NCBI RefSeq assembly: GCF_002067135.1
Contig: NZ_CP020105.1
Span: 3,596,001 to 3,660,000 of the forward strand
DNA: 64,000 nt
From: Spirosoma rigui
GTDB lineage: Bacteria > Bacteroidota > Bacteroidia > Cytophagales > Spirosomataceae
Direction: 5' to 3'
The position numbers and the translations under genes were made by a program. Shown piece after piece: positions 28,844 through 39,076 of this stretch (position 1 is its first letter; each line of letters starts with the position of its first letter). The notes beneath the pieces are model-generated. The model did not search any database, was not told the DNA's origin, and saw nothing but the letters and a program-made list of their open reading frames with translations.

Positions 28844-29641
28844 ATGCTACAAGTCAACGAACTGTCGTATACAATAGGGGAGCGTCCGCTGCTGAATTCG
28901 GTGTCGTTCCGGGCTGAAGCGGGGGAACTGCTTGCCATTGTCGGACCAAACGGCGCGGGCAAATCGACCCTGCTAAAACTCTGCGCGTGTGAGCTTTCAC
29001 CCGCATCCGGCGCAATCGATATACTTGGCAGACCCCTGAGCGCGTATACCCGCGAAGAGCTAGCCCGATTCAGGGGGATGCTACACCAGCAAAACCCGAT
29101 GACATTTCCCTTCCGGGCGGGCGAACTGGTGTTGATGGGGCGCTACCCGCACTACGGTGCGCACCCCGCCGATGCCGATTATGCCATTGCCGAAGCGGCT
29201 CTGGACACGGTTGGCATGCGGGCCTTCGAAAACCGGATTGTCCCAACCCTGTCGGGGGGGGAGCAGCAGCGCATCCACCTCGCCCGGGTGCTGGCGCAGG
29301 TATGGAACGTGCCCAACGGCCTGTTACTGCTCGACGAGCCCACGACCGGACTCGATCTGCTCCACCAGCACCATATGCTGGATGTTGCCCGCCAGATGGC
29401 ACGCCGTGGGTATGCGGTGGTGGCGGTACTCCACGATCTGAACATGGCCGCCCAGTATGCCGATCAGATCCTGATGCTCCGATCCGGTCGGCGGGAAGCC
29501 TACGGTACGCCCCGCACGGTTCTGACGGCACCCCTCGTTGAACGGGTATTCGGCCTGCCGGTTCACCTCCTCGACAATCCCTGCCACCAGTGTCCGCTGA
29601 TTGTGCCCGTTCCAACGTTTCAACCGGCTTTTAGCCATTAA
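28844..29641 (+). CDS. hmuV: Heme ABC transporter ATP-binding protein HmuV
   Basis: 265 residues. Walker A GPNGAGKST, signature LSGGEQQRIHLARVLAQ and Walker B LLLLDEPTTGLD are intact, as is the switch histidine region AVLHDLNMAAQYADQI. It powers heme import through the adjacent permease. The C-terminal CHQCP near the end is an extra Cys-containing tail. The gene directly follows hmuU and precedes the HemS-like gene by 21 bp. Confidence 0.95.
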   Translation: MLQVNELSYTIGERPLLNSVSFRAEAGELLAIVGPNGAGKSTLLKLCACELSPASGAIDILGRPLSAYTREELARFRGMLHQQNPMTFPFRAGELVLMGRYPHYGAHPADADYAIAEAALDTVGMRAFENRIVPTLSGGEQQRIHLARVLAQVWNVPNGLLLLDEPTTGLDLLHQHHMLDVARQMARRGYAVVAVLHDLNMAAQYADQILMLRSGRREAYGTPRTVLTAPLVERVFGLPVHLLDNPCHQCPLIVPVPTFQPAFSH

Positions 29642-29662
29642 TCCGTTCTTTACAGCAAGAGT

Positions 29663-30694
29663 ATGATAACCGACACAATTTCTCTCCAGACCCGCTGGGC
29701 CGAACTACGGCAGCAGCAGCCCAAAGTCCGCATTCGCGATGCGGCCAGTCAACTGGGCGTCAGCGAAGCCGAACTGCTCGTGACGGGCGTCGGCGAAACC
29801 GTTGTCCGGCTTACGGATAACTTCCGCGATCTGCTCAAACAGGTGCCGACTCTGGGGTATGTGATGGCACTGACCCGCAACGATGTGCTGGTTCACGAAC
29901 GCAAAGGGGTCTACCAGAAGGTATCGTTCAGTGAGCACGTGGGCCTGGTGCTCGGTCCCGATATTGACCTGAGGCTGTTCATGCAGCGCTGGCAGTTTGG
30001 ATTTGCCGTCAATGAAAACGACCGGCGCAGCCTGCAGTTCTTCGACGCCCAGGGGCAGGCGATCCATAAAATCTACCTGACTGACCAGTCGGACCTGGCG
30101 GCTTACGAAACGCTGGTGGCGACCTTCCGGGCCAGCGATCAGTCGACTGAACTGATGCTTACCCCTCCCGTCGAAACCGTACCCGACAAGGCTGATGCTG
30201 CCATCGATGTCACCGGCTTTCGGGCGGGCTGGCTGGCCATGCAGGATACGCACGAGTTCTTCGGCTTGCTGCGGACGTATGGCGTTGGACGGCAGCAGGG
30301 GCTGCGACTGGCGCCCGAGGGCTACGCGCGACAACTCTCCCTGGATACACTGAATCAGGTGTTTGCCACGGTCGCCGAGCGGGAGTTATCGATTATGGTA
30401 TTCGTATCGAATCCGGGCTGCATCCAGATTCATACCGGACCGGTGAAAAAACTGGTGCAGATGGGACCCTGGTACAACGTGCTGGACCCCACCTTCAACC
30501 TTCACCTCAACGAAACGCTCGTGGATCAGGTCTGGCTTACCCGAAAACCCACCGCCGACGGTGTCGTTACGGCGTTGGAACTGTTCGACCGGAACGGGCA
30601 GAACGTCGCGCTGGTCTTTGGCGAGCGCAAGCCGGGTAAACCCGAGCTTGCCGGCTGGCGCGCCGTCATCGACACGGTATTGACGGAGTCCTAG
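29663..30694 (+). CDS. hemS: HemS/ChuS-type cytoplasmic hemin-degrading or heme-trafficking factor
   Basis: 343 residues in two similar halves, about 30-165 and 195-340, each with the (F/Y)-MxxTRNDxxVHE or VFVSNPGCIQIHTGPV pattern followed by DPxFNLHL or DIDLRLF, as in HemS/ChuS/HmuS proteins. These bind imported heme in the cytoplasm and release iron or pass heme on. It is the last gene of the operon; a hairpin at 30715-30748 follows. This is the enterobacterial HemS type, not the cobaltochelatase-like HmuS of Porphyromonas. Confidence 0.92.
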   Translation: MITDTISLQTRWAELRQQQPKVRIRDAASQLGVSEAELLVTGVGETVVRLTDNFRDLLKQVPTLGYVMALTRNDVLVHERKGVYQKVSFSEHVGLVLGPDIDLRLFMQRWQFGFAVNENDRRSLQFFDAQGQAIHKIYLTDQSDLAAYETLVATFRASDQSTELMLTPPVETVPDKADAAIDVTGFRAGWLAMQDTHEFFGLLRTYGVGRQQGLRLAPEGYARQLSLDTLNQVFATVAERELSIMVFVSNPGCIQIHTGPVKKLVQMGPWYNVLDPTFNLHLNETLVDQVWLTRKPTADGVVTALELFDRNGQNVALVFGERKPGKPELAGWRAVIDTVLTES

Positions 30695-30714
30695 GTAAAA
30701 GCAGGGATTTGTTG

Positions 30715-30748
30715 GGTGATGGCCTAACCGCTTTCTTCGGCCATCACC
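30715..30748. terminator. Bidirectional hairpin between convergent heme operon and AraC gene
   Basis: Perfect 10-bp arms GGTGATGGCC (30715-30724) and GGCCATCACC (30739-30748) enclose a 14-nt loop, placed between two convergent genes. The right arm touches the last base of the AraC gene's stop codon. There is no long T tract. Confidence 0.6.
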
Positions 30749-31668
30749 TAATTAAACGACTGCCGGAATTCCAGGGGCGATAGGTTGGTCTTGCTCTTGA
30801 ACAGCTTGTTGAACGACTGTGGGTACTCAAAGCCGAGATGATAAGCAATCTCGCTGACAGACATAGACGTAGTGGACAGAATTACCTTGGCTTTCTCGAT
30901 CAGTTTGTTGTGGATATGCTGCTGGGTGTTCTGACCAGTGAGCTTCCTGAGCATATCGCTGAGGTAGGGTGGGGATACGTTAAGCTGGTCTGACAGGTAC
31001 TGAACCGTGGGCAGGCCCGTGGGGGAGCCGTTTTCCTGGTCAAAATAATCTGACAGGAGCTCTTCCAGTTTCGTCAGCAGGTCGTGGCTTGCGTTCTTGC
31101 GGGTAATGAACTGCCGGTTGTAAAAGCGGTTGGCGTAATTCAGCAGCAGGTCGATGTGCGACACGATCACGTCCTGGCTGTAGCTATCGATGACCGAGCG
31201 GTATTCCTGGTCGATATTGTGCATGACCGACGTAATGAGGGCTTCTTCGCGGTCCGACATGTGGAGCGCTTCGTTAACGGCGTAGGTAAAGAAACCATAC
31301 TCTTTGATCGTCCGGGCAATGGGATACTGTTGAATGAAATCCGGGTGAATAACCAGCCAGCAGCCCTCCAGCGCCATATCGTCCGGGGTGGCCGTGGCAA
31401 TGACCTGCCCTGGTGAGAAAAACGTCAACACGCCTTCATCGAAGTCGTAGTAGTTCTGGCCGTATTTCAGCTTGCCCGTGAAATTCTTCTTGATGCAGAT
31501 CGAATAGAAATTATAAACGACGCTCTTCAGGTTTTCGTCGAAATGACAGGTTATCTCGCTTAAGTCGATGACGCTGATCAGGGGATGCGCTGGCTTGGGT
31601 AACTGCAACAGCCGGTGCAACTCGGAAATCGAATTGATGATGTAAGGGGCATTCAGCTCTTTTTTCAT
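30748..31668 (-). CDS. AraC-family transcriptional regulator
   Basis: 306 residues. The C terminus (about 205-306) is a double helix-turn-helix of the AraC type: VQYLSDQLNVSPPYLSDMLRKLTGQN and SVSEIAYHLGFEYPQSFNKLFKSKTNLSPLEFR. The N-terminal part is a cupin-like sensing domain (YDFDEGVLTFFSPGQVIAT). It lies 58 bp downstream of an aldo/keto reductase gene on the same strand, a pairing common in Bacteroidetes, so the reductase is the likely target. The effector is unknown. Confidence 0.93.
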   Translation of the reverse strand: MKKELNAPYIINSISELHRLLQLPKPAHPLISVIDLSEITCHFDENLKSVVYNFYSICIKKNFTGKLKYGQNYYDFDEGVLTFFSPGQVIATATPDDMALEGCWLVIHPDFIQQYPIARTIKEYGFFTYAVNEALHMSDREEALITSVMHNIDQEYRSVIDSYSQDVIVSHIDLLLNYANRFYNRQFITRKNASHDLLTKLEELLSDYFDQENGSPTGLPTVQYLSDQLNVSPPYLSDMLRKLTGQNTQQHIHNKLIEKAKVILSTTSMSVSEIAYHLGFEYPQSFNKLFKSKTNLSPLEFRQSFN

Positions 31669-31726
31669 GTGCTAGGTAAGGTATAAACCCGGAATCGCCA
31701 CCATAAGCGGTTCCGGGTTATCGTCT

Positions 31727-32737
31727 TTACTGATCAATCCACGTCATGCCGGCAGCATCATACCGGTCGCCCGTCGAGGTACCTAACGGCACAATAGCCT
31801 CCAGTCGTTCCAGTTCGCTGGTTGTAAGCGCAAGACTGGCTGCCGCCAGATTCTGCTCCACGTAGGTCACGCGTTTGGTGCCGGGAATGGGAACCAGCCC
31901 TTTGGCAATGACCCAGGCAATAGCCAGCTGGGAGGGCGTAACCTGCTTCTCACTGGACAGGCGGGTTATTTCGTCCAGCAACTCAATATTTTTGTTGAAC
32001 GCATCGCCCTGAAAACGGGGTATGCTCCGGCGGAAATCATCGGCGGCAAAATCATCCGGACGTTTGATGTCACCCGACAGGAACCCGCGGCCCAGGGGTG
32101 AATAGGCAATGAAACCAATGCCCAGTTCCCGAAGGGTCTCCAGAATGCCGGCTTCTTCGACACCCCGCTCAAACAGGGAGTACTCGGTCTGAACGGCCGT
32201 CAGCGGGTGTACCCGATGCGCTTTCCGTATCGTCGCCGATGACACTTCCGACAGACCGATGTAGCCAATCTTGCCTTCCTTTACCAGATCGGCCATGGCG
32301 CCAACGGTTTCTTCAATGGGTGTATTCGGGTCGAGCCGGTGTAAATAGTACAGATCGATATAGTCGGTCCCGAGGTTTGTCAGCGACCGCTCGACGGCTT
32401 TTCTGACGTAGGCGGGTTTGCCGTTGAACTGCCAGGTAAGCTGCTCATTGTCGTCGATCTCGAAACCGAACTTCGTGGCAATGATATACTGGCTGCGCTG
32501 GCCTTTGATGGCTTTGGCAATCAGTCGTTCGTTGTGCAGCGGGCCGTATAAGTCGGCGGTGTCCAGAAAATTGCCGCCCAGCTCGAGCGACCGGTGGATG
32601 GTGGCAATAGCTTCGGCTTCGTTGGCTTTGCCGTAGATGTCGGCACCGGCAATCTGGGTCATCCCCATGCAGCCCAGGCCAACGGCGGGGACGACAAGCC
32701 CTTCACTGCCGAGGTTTACTGTTGGAATAGTGTTCAT
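31727..32737 (-). CDS. Aldo/keto reductase
   Basis: 336 residues. An NADPH-dependent oxidoreductase with a TIM-barrel fold. The AKR catalytic set is visible: Asp and Tyr in [10 protein letters not shown], Lys in IIATKFGF, His in LYYLHRLDP. The cofactor-binding end [13 protein letters not shown] is also present. The start is the ATG at 32737 ([14 protein letters not shown]), since the conserved GxxGLGCMGM segment begins shortly after; the open frame extends 61 codons further without family similarity. It likely reduces aldehydes or quinones. Transcribed divergently from the GDSL hydrolase and followed by an AraC regulator. Confidence 0.93.
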   Translation of the reverse strand: MNTIPTVNLGSEGLVVPAVGLGCMGMTQIAGADIYGKANEAEAIATIHRSLELGGNFLDTADLYGPLHNERLIAKAIKGQRSQYIIATKFGFEIDDNEQLTWQFNGKPAYVRKAVERSLTNLGTDYIDLYYLHRLDPNTPIEETVGAMADLVKEGKIGYIGLSEVSSATIRKAHRVHPLTAVQTEYSLFERGVEEAGILETLRELGIGFIAYSPLGRGFLSGDIKRPDDFAADDFRRSIPRFQGDAFNKNIELLDEITRLSSEKQVTPSQLAIAWVIAKGLVPIPGTKRVTYVEQNLAAASLALTTSELERLEAIVPLGTSTGDRYDAAGMTWIDQ

Positions 32738-32918
32738 TGGATTACGTGTTATTGTCCTGAACTGAAAAAGTACGGGGACAAATGTCCGCCGGTACCGAGA
32801 CCAAAAAGTAGCCCAACCGGAGGATGTTGTATCCAAAATGAATGGACCCGCAGCTACCGGCCGATTCAGCGGGAAGAGGTCCATGAGTAATCTTAAAAAG
32901 CTCGCTACTTTTACACCC

Positions 32919-33584
32919 ATGACTACGTTCTATCGCTTTCTATCTCTTGCGTTCATCGCTGGCCTGCTGGCCATGAGCGCGGCCAAACCAACGCGCGTCG
33001 TTTTCTTTGGCGACTCCATCACGCAGGCGGGTGTCAATCCCGGTGGCTATATCGATAAGCTGAAAAAGATGGTACCCGCTGACCAGTACGAACTGATTGG
33101 TGCCGGCATTGGGGGCAACAAAATCTATGACCTGTTCCTGCGGATGGACGAAGACGTGCTGGCCAAACAGCCCGACGTTGTGGTGATCTGGGTTGGGGTG
33201 AACGATGTGTGGCACAAAGCCACGTCGGGTACCGGTACCGACCCCGATAAGTTCGTGAAGTTCTACGAAGCGGTGATCAAGAAACTACAGGCCGCCAACG
33301 TACGGGTAATCCTGTGCACACCCGCAGCCATCGGCGAAAAAACCGATATGACCAACCAGCAGGACGGCGATCTTAACCAGTACAGCCAGTTTATTCGTGA
33401 TCTGGCCAAGAAGCAAAACCTGCCGCTGGTCGATCTGCGAAAGGCGTTCCAGGAATATGATCTGAAAAACAATCCCGAAAATAAAGACCGGGGTATCCTG
33501 ACCACCGACCGGGTTCACCTCAATGAAACGGGGAATCAGTTCGTGGCCGACCAGATGAAGGCCGTATTGGCCGCAGCAAAATAG
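32919..33584 (+). CDS. Secreted SGNH/GDSL-type hydrolase
   Basis: 221 residues. A signal peptide (MTTFYRFLSLAFIAGLLAMSAAK) precedes an SGNH esterase domain: block I FFGDSITQAG with the catalytic Ser33, block II GAGIGGNKIYDL, block III VVIWVGVNDVWH, and block V DRVHLNETG with Asp197 and His200. It probably removes acetyl or acyl groups from carbohydrates outside the cytoplasm. The ATG at 32919 is chosen for the signal peptide, though the frame is open to 32838. A strong terminator follows. Confidence 0.9.
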   Translation: MTTFYRFLSLAFIAGLLAMSAAKPTRVVFFGDSITQAGVNPGGYIDKLKKMVPADQYELIGAGIGGNKIYDLFLRMDEDVLAKQPDVVVIWVGVNDVWHKATSGTGTDPDKFVKFYEAVIKKLQAANVRVILCTPAAIGEKTDMTNQQDGDLNQYSQFIRDLAKKQNLPLVDLRKAFQEYDLKNNPENKDRGILTTDRVHLNETGNQFVADQMKAVLAAAK

Positions 33585-33606
33585 GGATCGTATGTTGTAT
33601 TCGACA

Positions 33607-33640
33607 GGAGGGGCCGGTTGTAACGAACCGGCCCCTCTTT
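33607..33640 (+). terminator. Rho-independent terminator after the GDSL hydrolase gene
   Basis: Perfect 12-bp arms GAGGGGCCGGTT (33607-33618) and AACCGGCCCCTC (33625-33636), 6-nt loop, then TTTT (33637-33640). The remaining stretch up to 33895 holds no gene; a TACTTTTG box at 33852-33859 is a possible -7 element for the next gene. Confidence 0.88.
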
Positions 33641-33895
33641 TGTGCAGTGTATTGCACTCCCGCCCAGAAGTTGCCATGCGCCGAGTTGGGGCTGAGTGTT
33701 GACCGCAGCAGCTCTTGGCAGGCACGATGATTGAGGTGACGACCGGCAGGATGGGGCCGTTACGACCTCTTGTTAGCCTGCGAAACGCACCGCAGATAAA
33801 CTCAAACAAACCGTAGATACACCGAACCATCTGGCATCATCATAAATGCTCTACTTTTGATTCATACACCCCCCTTCCCTGAATCGAGAGCAAGT

Positions 33896-36370
33896 ATGAA
33901 AGGAAAGATTGGCATAAACACCATCGTACGCAGCGTATTGGCGCTTCTGGCCGGCATTGGCTGGTCATCACTGGCTACCGCTCAGGTGACACAAACCCTG
34001 CGCGGACGAGTGCTTGACAAGGAATCGAAATTCCCCCTCACCGGCGTCACTGTCCAGGTCGCCGACGTGGGAAAAGGTGATCTGACCAATACCTTCGGGG
34101 TCTTTCGGCTGGCTGGCATACCCGTGGGACGACATACGGTGAGGGTGTCGCTGGTTGGCTATAAAGACGCGCTGCTGAATGATATTATCCTGGACGCCGG
34201 TCGGGAGAAAATACTCGATGTGGAGCTGGAGGAGGACATTCGGCAGCTGACGGGTGTTACCGTCCAGGCGCAGCGAACGGGGGAGGCCCGTAACGAAATG
34301 GCGGTGGTGTCGGCCCGGCAGTTTTCCGTCGATGAAACGAACCGGTATGCCGGCAGCCGGGGCGAACCCGCCCGGATGGCGTCTAACTTTGCCGGGGTGC
34401 AGGGAGCCGATGATTCCCGGAACGACATCGTTATTCGCGGAAATTCGCCCCAGGGGGTGTTGTGGCGGGTCGAAGGGGTGAGCATTCCCAACCCCAACCA
34501 CTTCGCCATTGCCGGTACGTCGGGCGGGCCGGTGAGTATCATTAACAACCGGTACCTGGCGAACTCCGACTTTTTTACGGGGGCTTTCCCCGCCGAGTTC
34601 GGCAACACCGTTGCGGGGGTCTTCGACTTGAAACTGCGTAACGGCAACAACGAGCGGCACGAGAAAATGGTTCAGTTTGGCTTCCTCGGTACCGAAGCCA
34701 TGGTGGAAGGGCCGCTCTCAAAGACGTCGAAATCGTCCTACCTCGCTACGTATCGCTATGCCAACCTCGGCCTGTTCAATAAGTTGGGTATCGACATCGG
34801 CACGCAGGCCGTACCAACGTACCAGGACGGTTTCGTCCGGTTCAACTTCCCCCAAAAGAACGGTGCCAACCTGTCGGCCTGGGCTTTTGGCGGAACCAGT
34901 ACGGTCGATATTCTGATCAGCCAGCAGGCGGTGAAAGACCGGAACATCTTCGGTCAGAACGACCGCGACCAGTACTACACCTCGCGGATGGGCGTTGCCG
35001 GCCTGACCTATGCCAGACCCCTCAGCAAACAAACCTTTCTGAAAACGACGCTCGCCGTATCGGGTAACGCCCAGGACGCCAACCAGGATTACCTGTTCCT
35101 GCGGAAAAACGGCAGCGGAAACCCGATCGTGGAAAACAGCCGCTACGTTATTGACTCGTTGCGCCCCATCCTGGACTACAAGTTCTCGGAAGTAAAATAC
35201 TCACTTTCGGGATTCGTCAACCACAAGATCAACGCCCGGGCTACGCTAAAGGCGGGTTTAATTACAGATCTGTACCACTACCGGGCCTTCGATAGCGTGC
35301 GCACGTTTACCGACATCACCGCCGTTCGATTCACGCCGTGGCGAATGCGATGGAATACGAACGAAGTGTTTGCGCTGGTGCAGCCTTACGTGATCTATCG
35401 CAACCACCTGACCGATAACCTGACGCTTACGGCGGGCCTGAATGCGCTGCTGTTCACGCTGAACAGCCACAGCCTGTCGCCCCTGGAGCCGCGCGCCGGT
35501 TTAAGTTGGGACTTGCCCAACCGCCAGAAAATAAGCGTATCGGCAGGGCTGCACAGCCAGATCCAGCCCATCTATACCTATTTCTACGGCAACGATCTGC
35601 GGAGCCAGACTGGCGACAATCAACTGATCAATCGCAATATGGGCCTCACAAAAAGCTGGCACTACGTAGCGGGCTACCAGCGGCTGATGGGGCAGCATAT
35701 CCGGGTACTGCTGGAGGCATATTACCAGCGGCTGTTTCAGGTTCCGGTCGAGCGGGAGCGGTCGTCGTTTTCGATCGTGAATTCAGGCGCGGCTTTTTCG
35801 CGCATCTTTCCCGGCCCGCTCGTCAACGAAGGAACCGGTCGGAATTATGGCGTGGAACTGACCATCGAGAAATTTTTCAGCAACCATTATTATTTCCTCA
35901 TTACCGGTTCGCTGTTCGATGCCCGCTATAAGGGATCGGACGGGGTACTGCGGAACACCGATTTCAACGGGCGGTATGCGTTCAACGCCTTGTTTGCGCG
36001 GGAAATCACTTTCCGCCGGTCGTCGCTCAATCTGGGCGCTAAGTACACTACGACGGGTGGCCGCTGGTACGGCCCCGTCGACGAGCCGGCGTCCCGCCTG
36101 AATCAGGAAATCGTTTACCAGAATGCCGACCGAAACACCGTTCAGTTTGCGCCCTACAATCGCTTCGACGTTAAAATCGATTATAAACTAAACCGGGGCT
36201 CGACCACCGGGCGGGGGCTGACACACACCATCTCGTTCGATTTTGTCAACGTACTGAGCGTGAAAAATATCCTCTCCCTGAGTTACGCTCCGCAACCTGA
36301 CGGTACATTCATTCGCAAGGAATACCAACTGGCCTTCCTGCCGGTTTTTCTGTACCGAGTCGATTTTTAA
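33896..36370 (+). CDS. TonB-dependent receptor with carboxypeptidase-like N-terminal domain
   Basis: 824 residues. A signal peptide ends at SLATAQ. A carboxypeptidase D regulatory-like domain follows (LRGRVLDKESKFPLTGVTVQV, LVGYKDALLNDIIL). Then comes a plug domain (DIVIRGNSPQGVLWRVEGVSIPNPNHF, FFTGAFPAEFGNTVAGVFDLKLR) and an outer-membrane barrel ending FLPVFLYRVDF. It differs from SusC and has no SusD partner. Ligand unknown; siderophore, peptide or other small ligands are possible. The ATG at 33896 was chosen because the signal peptide begins there. A TACTTTTG -7-like box lies 37 bp upstream. Confidence 0.88.
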   Translation: MKGKIGINTIVRSVLALLAGIGWSSLATAQVTQTLRGRVLDKESKFPLTGVTVQVADVGKGDLTNTFGVFRLAGIPVGRHTVRVSLVGYKDALLNDIILDAGREKILDVELEEDIRQLTGVTVQAQRTGEARNEMAVVSARQFSVDETNRYAGSRGEPARMASNFAGVQGADDSRNDIVIRGNSPQGVLWRVEGVSIPNPNHFAIAGTSGGPVSIINNRYLANSDFFTGAFPAEFGNTVAGVFDLKLRNGNNERHEKMVQFGFLGTEAMVEGPLSKTSKSSYLATYRYANLGLFNKLGIDIGTQAVPTYQDGFVRFNFPQKNGANLSAWAFGGTSTVDILISQQAVKDRNIFGQNDRDQYYTSRMGVAGLTYARPLSKQTFLKTTLAVSGNAQDANQDYLFLRKNGSGNPIVENSRYVIDSLRPILDYKFSEVKYSLSGFVNHKINARATLKAGLITDLYHYRAFDSVRTFTDITAVRFTPWRMRWNTNEVFALVQPYVIYRNHLTDNLTLTAGLNALLFTLNSHSLSPLEPRAGLSWDLPNRQKISVSAGLHSQIQPIYTYFYGNDLRSQTGDNQLINRNMGLTKSWHYVAGYQRLMGQHIRVLLEAYYQRLFQVPVERERSSFSIVNSGAAFSRIFPGPLVNEGTGRNYGVELTIEKFFSNHYYFLITGSLFDARYKGSDGVLRNTDFNGRYAFNALFAREITFRRSSLNLGAKYTTTGGRWYGPVDEPASRLNQEIVYQNADRNTVQFAPYNRFDVKIDYKLNRGSTTGRGLTHTISFDFVNVLSVKNILSLSYAPQPDGTFIRKEYQLAFLPVFLYRVDF

Positions 36371-36455
36371 GTGGTCTAGCAAGTTTTGCACAGCGGAGAG
36401 GATGTTCGCGCTACGAAACGCAAATAGCTCATTACCGGGTGAATCAGGCCAGTGC

Positions 36456-38195
36456 TCACCGAATCAGCAGTACCGACCCCGTACGACGGATGGTCTGGCC
36501 GTTGATGAAACTGACCCGGTAGCGGTAGGCATAGGTACCCGGACCCGCCATGAGCCCTTGGTACAAGCCATCCCAGCCCGACGTCGGGTCGGAAGCCCGG
36601 ATGTTTTCCCGTCGGAAAATGACTTCACCCCAGCGGTCGTAGATCGTAAACTCGGCAATAAGTTGGGTGCACTCGCTGCCGATGATATAGAAAACGTCGT
36701 TGACTCCGTCGCTGTTGGGGCTGAACGCGCTGGGAGTGTATACGGTGCAGGTCCCCACCGCAACATTGACCGATGCCTCCATGTGACAGCTGTTGTCCAG
36801 ATTCTCGACGTGTACGGTGTAGCGGGTCGTACTAGCCGGACTGGCGCGGGGGGCGGCACAGGCCGGGCAGGAGAGGCCTTCATTGGGGGACCAGCTAAAG
36901 CGATAATTTCCGGTTGGAGGTACCGTTGCTACCAACTGAACACTGTCGGCCGGGCTGATCAGGGTGTCTCTGCTGATCGACAGGTTGAAGAGCCGGACCG
37001 TTACCTGCGTCGTGACCACACTGTCGCAGAGGGGTGCTTTCCGGCTGAACCGCTGGACATAGGTACCACTCGTTCTGAAAACAGTGTCGCCAATCGTCAG
37101 GCTTTCCCCTTCGCAAAAAGTCAGGCTTTGGGTGCTTCGGGCCAGGGGCTGTACGGCCAGGGTCGTTTGGACGAGACTATCGCAGCGGCCGGTACCCCGG
37201 TTAATGCGGGTCAGGTACGTACCGGCCAGCCGGTAACTGGCATCGCCCACGGTGTAGGTTTCGCCCTCGCAGATGGCCACACGCTGAACGGTTGGTTCCT
37301 GCGGCTTGTCGACGTGGACGATATGATCCAGTTGCAGTTCGCAGGTTTCGTTCAGGCTGGAGAACGGCTTTACCTTAACCCAGTATTTCGCGCCTGATGT
37401 CGGTTTAATCTGGATGGTAGAGGTCGTCTCGCCCGTACTCCAGGCATAGGCGGCAAAGCCATCGGGTGCGCGCAGGGTCATGGTTTCATCCACGCCGGGG
37501 CAATATAACGACGGCGTGATCTCCGCTTTCAAACACTGGGCATCGAAGTAGGCATAGCCAAAATGCCGCCGTTCGGTGCAGCCGTGGGCGGTTACTTCGA
37601 TATTAATGGTCTGACCTACGTAGTCGCGCAGATCGACTGCCCCCGTAGTCCAGTTGCGGTACCGGATGTCGCCCTGGTTCTTGAACCCATCAATACTGCC
37701 CGACGCGGTGACGTTGTAGTAACTGCACGAAATGGTTTTGCCTGCCTGGTTGGTGATCTGTACACTAAAGGCAGGCTGCTGGTAGGACTGGTGGGTGGGA
37801 TTTTCCAGGACCACGGCAAACTTGTACTGAAACAGCGTGTTGTCGGCGGTGACGGTGTAGGCACCTTTAATGCGGTCGAACCGCGACCCCCGCGTTATGT
37901 TGCCAATGCGGATGGAATGGGTACTGCCCGGGGCGACCATCGGTAGTTTGTCGCCGGTGATTTTAGGGTCATTTCCGTCGCTGATGGACGTGACGTAGTG
38001 ACCGTTTTCGACGGTACCCACGGTTTCGCCGACGTAAACGGCCTGCTGATTTATGTCCGTAACCGTCCCATTGGTCAGCAACCAGCCGCGGGTCGTTCCT
38101 TCGTCAAACCCAATGTTGCTGCAATCGACCAGCTGTCCCCGGGCCAGCGTCGCAGCTGCGAAGATAAACCAGCAGAGGAGTAGCCCTTTTCTCAT
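36456..38195 (-). CDS. T9SS type B surface protein (gliding-motility C-terminal domain)
   Basis: 579 residues. The signal peptide ends at LARGQ. The middle part holds several small beta-sandwich repeats with CEGE(S/T)(Y/L)T(V/I)GD motifs. The last about 90 residues are the CHU_C/TIGR04131 type B sorting domain: YTPSAFSPNSDGVNDVFYI, FTIYDRWGEVIFRRENI, and W-DG-YQG..PGTYAYRYRV. This domain directs export by the type 9 secretion system and attachment to the surface. The biological role, probably adhesion, is not evident. Convergent with the TonB receptor at 33896. Confidence 0.9.
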   Translation of the reverse strand: MRKGLLLCWFIFAAATLARGQLVDCSNIGFDEGTTRGWLLTNGTVTDINQQAVYVGETVGTVENGHYVTSISDGNDPKITGDKLPMVAPGSTHSIRIGNITRGSRFDRIKGAYTVTADNTLFQYKFAVVLENPTHQSYQQPAFSVQITNQAGKTISCSYYNVTASGSIDGFKNQGDIRYRNWTTGAVDLRDYVGQTINIEVTAHGCTERRHFGYAYFDAQCLKAEITPSLYCPGVDETMTLRAPDGFAAYAWSTGETTSTIQIKPTSGAKYWVKVKPFSSLNETCELQLDHIVHVDKPQEPTVQRVAICEGETYTVGDASYRLAGTYLTRINRGTGRCDSLVQTTLAVQPLARSTQSLTFCEGESLTIGDTVFRTSGTYVQRFSRKAPLCDSVVTTQVTVRLFNLSISRDTLISPADSVQLVATVPPTGNYRFSWSPNEGLSCPACAAPRASPASTTRYTVHVENLDNSCHMEASVNVAVGTCTVYTPSAFSPNSDGVNDVFYIIGSECTQLIAEFTIYDRWGEVIFRRENIRASDPTSGWDGLYQGLMAGPGTYAYRYRVSFINGQTIRRTGSVLLIR

Positions 38196-38335
38196 TGTTT
38201 TACGGAGTGCGTATTGAGTAATTGGATTTGCGGATAAAGGATGGTGCGTTTTCGCTGGTCGTGAATAGGTATTGTTGGAGCAGGGCTTTGCTGCTGCTGG
38301 CAGAATTTTCGATGACTGGGAAGGGCTGGTTGGGG

Positions 38336-39076
38336 CTATTCCTTCTTTTTGCCGGCAGTGCGGCCCAGCTTGAGTTTGTAGGTGGCACCCAGAATTAGTC
38401 CGCTGTCTTCCCCGCTGTTGCGCAGGGCGGCATCGGTAAAGACGAATAGATCGAGGCTGTGGGCTTTTGTGAATTTGACGTTGGTACCCGCTTTGTACCG
38501 AATCTGGTCGAAGCCACCGGTATTGTCGGTGTTATCGATGCGGTAGAATAGATCAGCCGATACAAAGGGCGTGAGCTGGGACGGGTTGCTGTACGACAGT
38601 TCGAGCTTATTCCGCAGGTAGCTTTTATCAACTACGACAGCGGAATTGTCGTCTTTGAACTGGTTCTGGTACCGGAGACGGTATGCCAGTTTTAGTCCCT
38701 GCCCGATTTTCTGGTCGTAGTTCAGTTCGCCGTAAAAGCGGTGGTAGGGCCGGTAATAGTAGCCGCCCTCTTCCTTGTTTTTCTTTAATCGGCCCGTGTA
38801 CCGGTAATATCCTGATACCGCCCAGTGTTTGTTGAGTTTATAGGAAAGCCCCAGTTCGCCAAGGTAGGCACGCGTCACCTGTATATTGTCGCTGAAACGG
38901 ACCTGCGTATTGACGTTGAGGGTCCACGTTTTGGCGAGTCGAATATCGGCCGATGCGCCCGTCCATAAGCCGGTACCGGGCGTTTGGGCCCGGCTAAACA
39001 TCGTAACCAGGAGCAGCGCAGGCAGGAGGCCGTTACGAAACCAGCGTTTCCGTGAGGGTAGTGATACGGGTTGCAT
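38336..39076 (-). CDS. DUF2490-type outer-membrane beta-barrel protein
   Basis: 246 residues. A signal peptide ends at MFSRAQ. The rest is alternating strands rich in Tyr and Trp, with WTGASADIRLAKTWTLNVNTQVRFSDN and a closing LILGATYKLKLGR, as in DUF2490 proteins. It begins inside the DUF4956 gene upstream (44-bp overlap), which suggests coupled translation. It is the third gene in a CotH / DUF4956 / DUF2490 run. Function unknown; an outer-membrane barrel is inferred. Confidence 0.8.
   Translation of the reverse strand: MQPVSLPSRKRWFRNGLLPALLLVTMFSRAQTPGTGLWTGASADIRLAKTWTLNVNTQVRFSDNIQVTRAYLGELGLSYKLNKHWAVSGYYRYTGRLKKNKEEGGYYYRPYHRFYGELNYDQKIGQGLKLAYRLRYQNQFKDDNSAVVVDKSYLRNKLELSYSNPSQLTPFVSADLFYRIDNTDNTGGFDQIRYKAGTNVKFTKAHSLDLFVFTDAALRNSGEDSGLILGATYKLKLGRTAGKKKE

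Noticed and set aside
36402-37397. 331-codon open frame on the plus strand
   Set aside because: Antisense to the T9SS type B protein, whose sorting domain is unmistakable.
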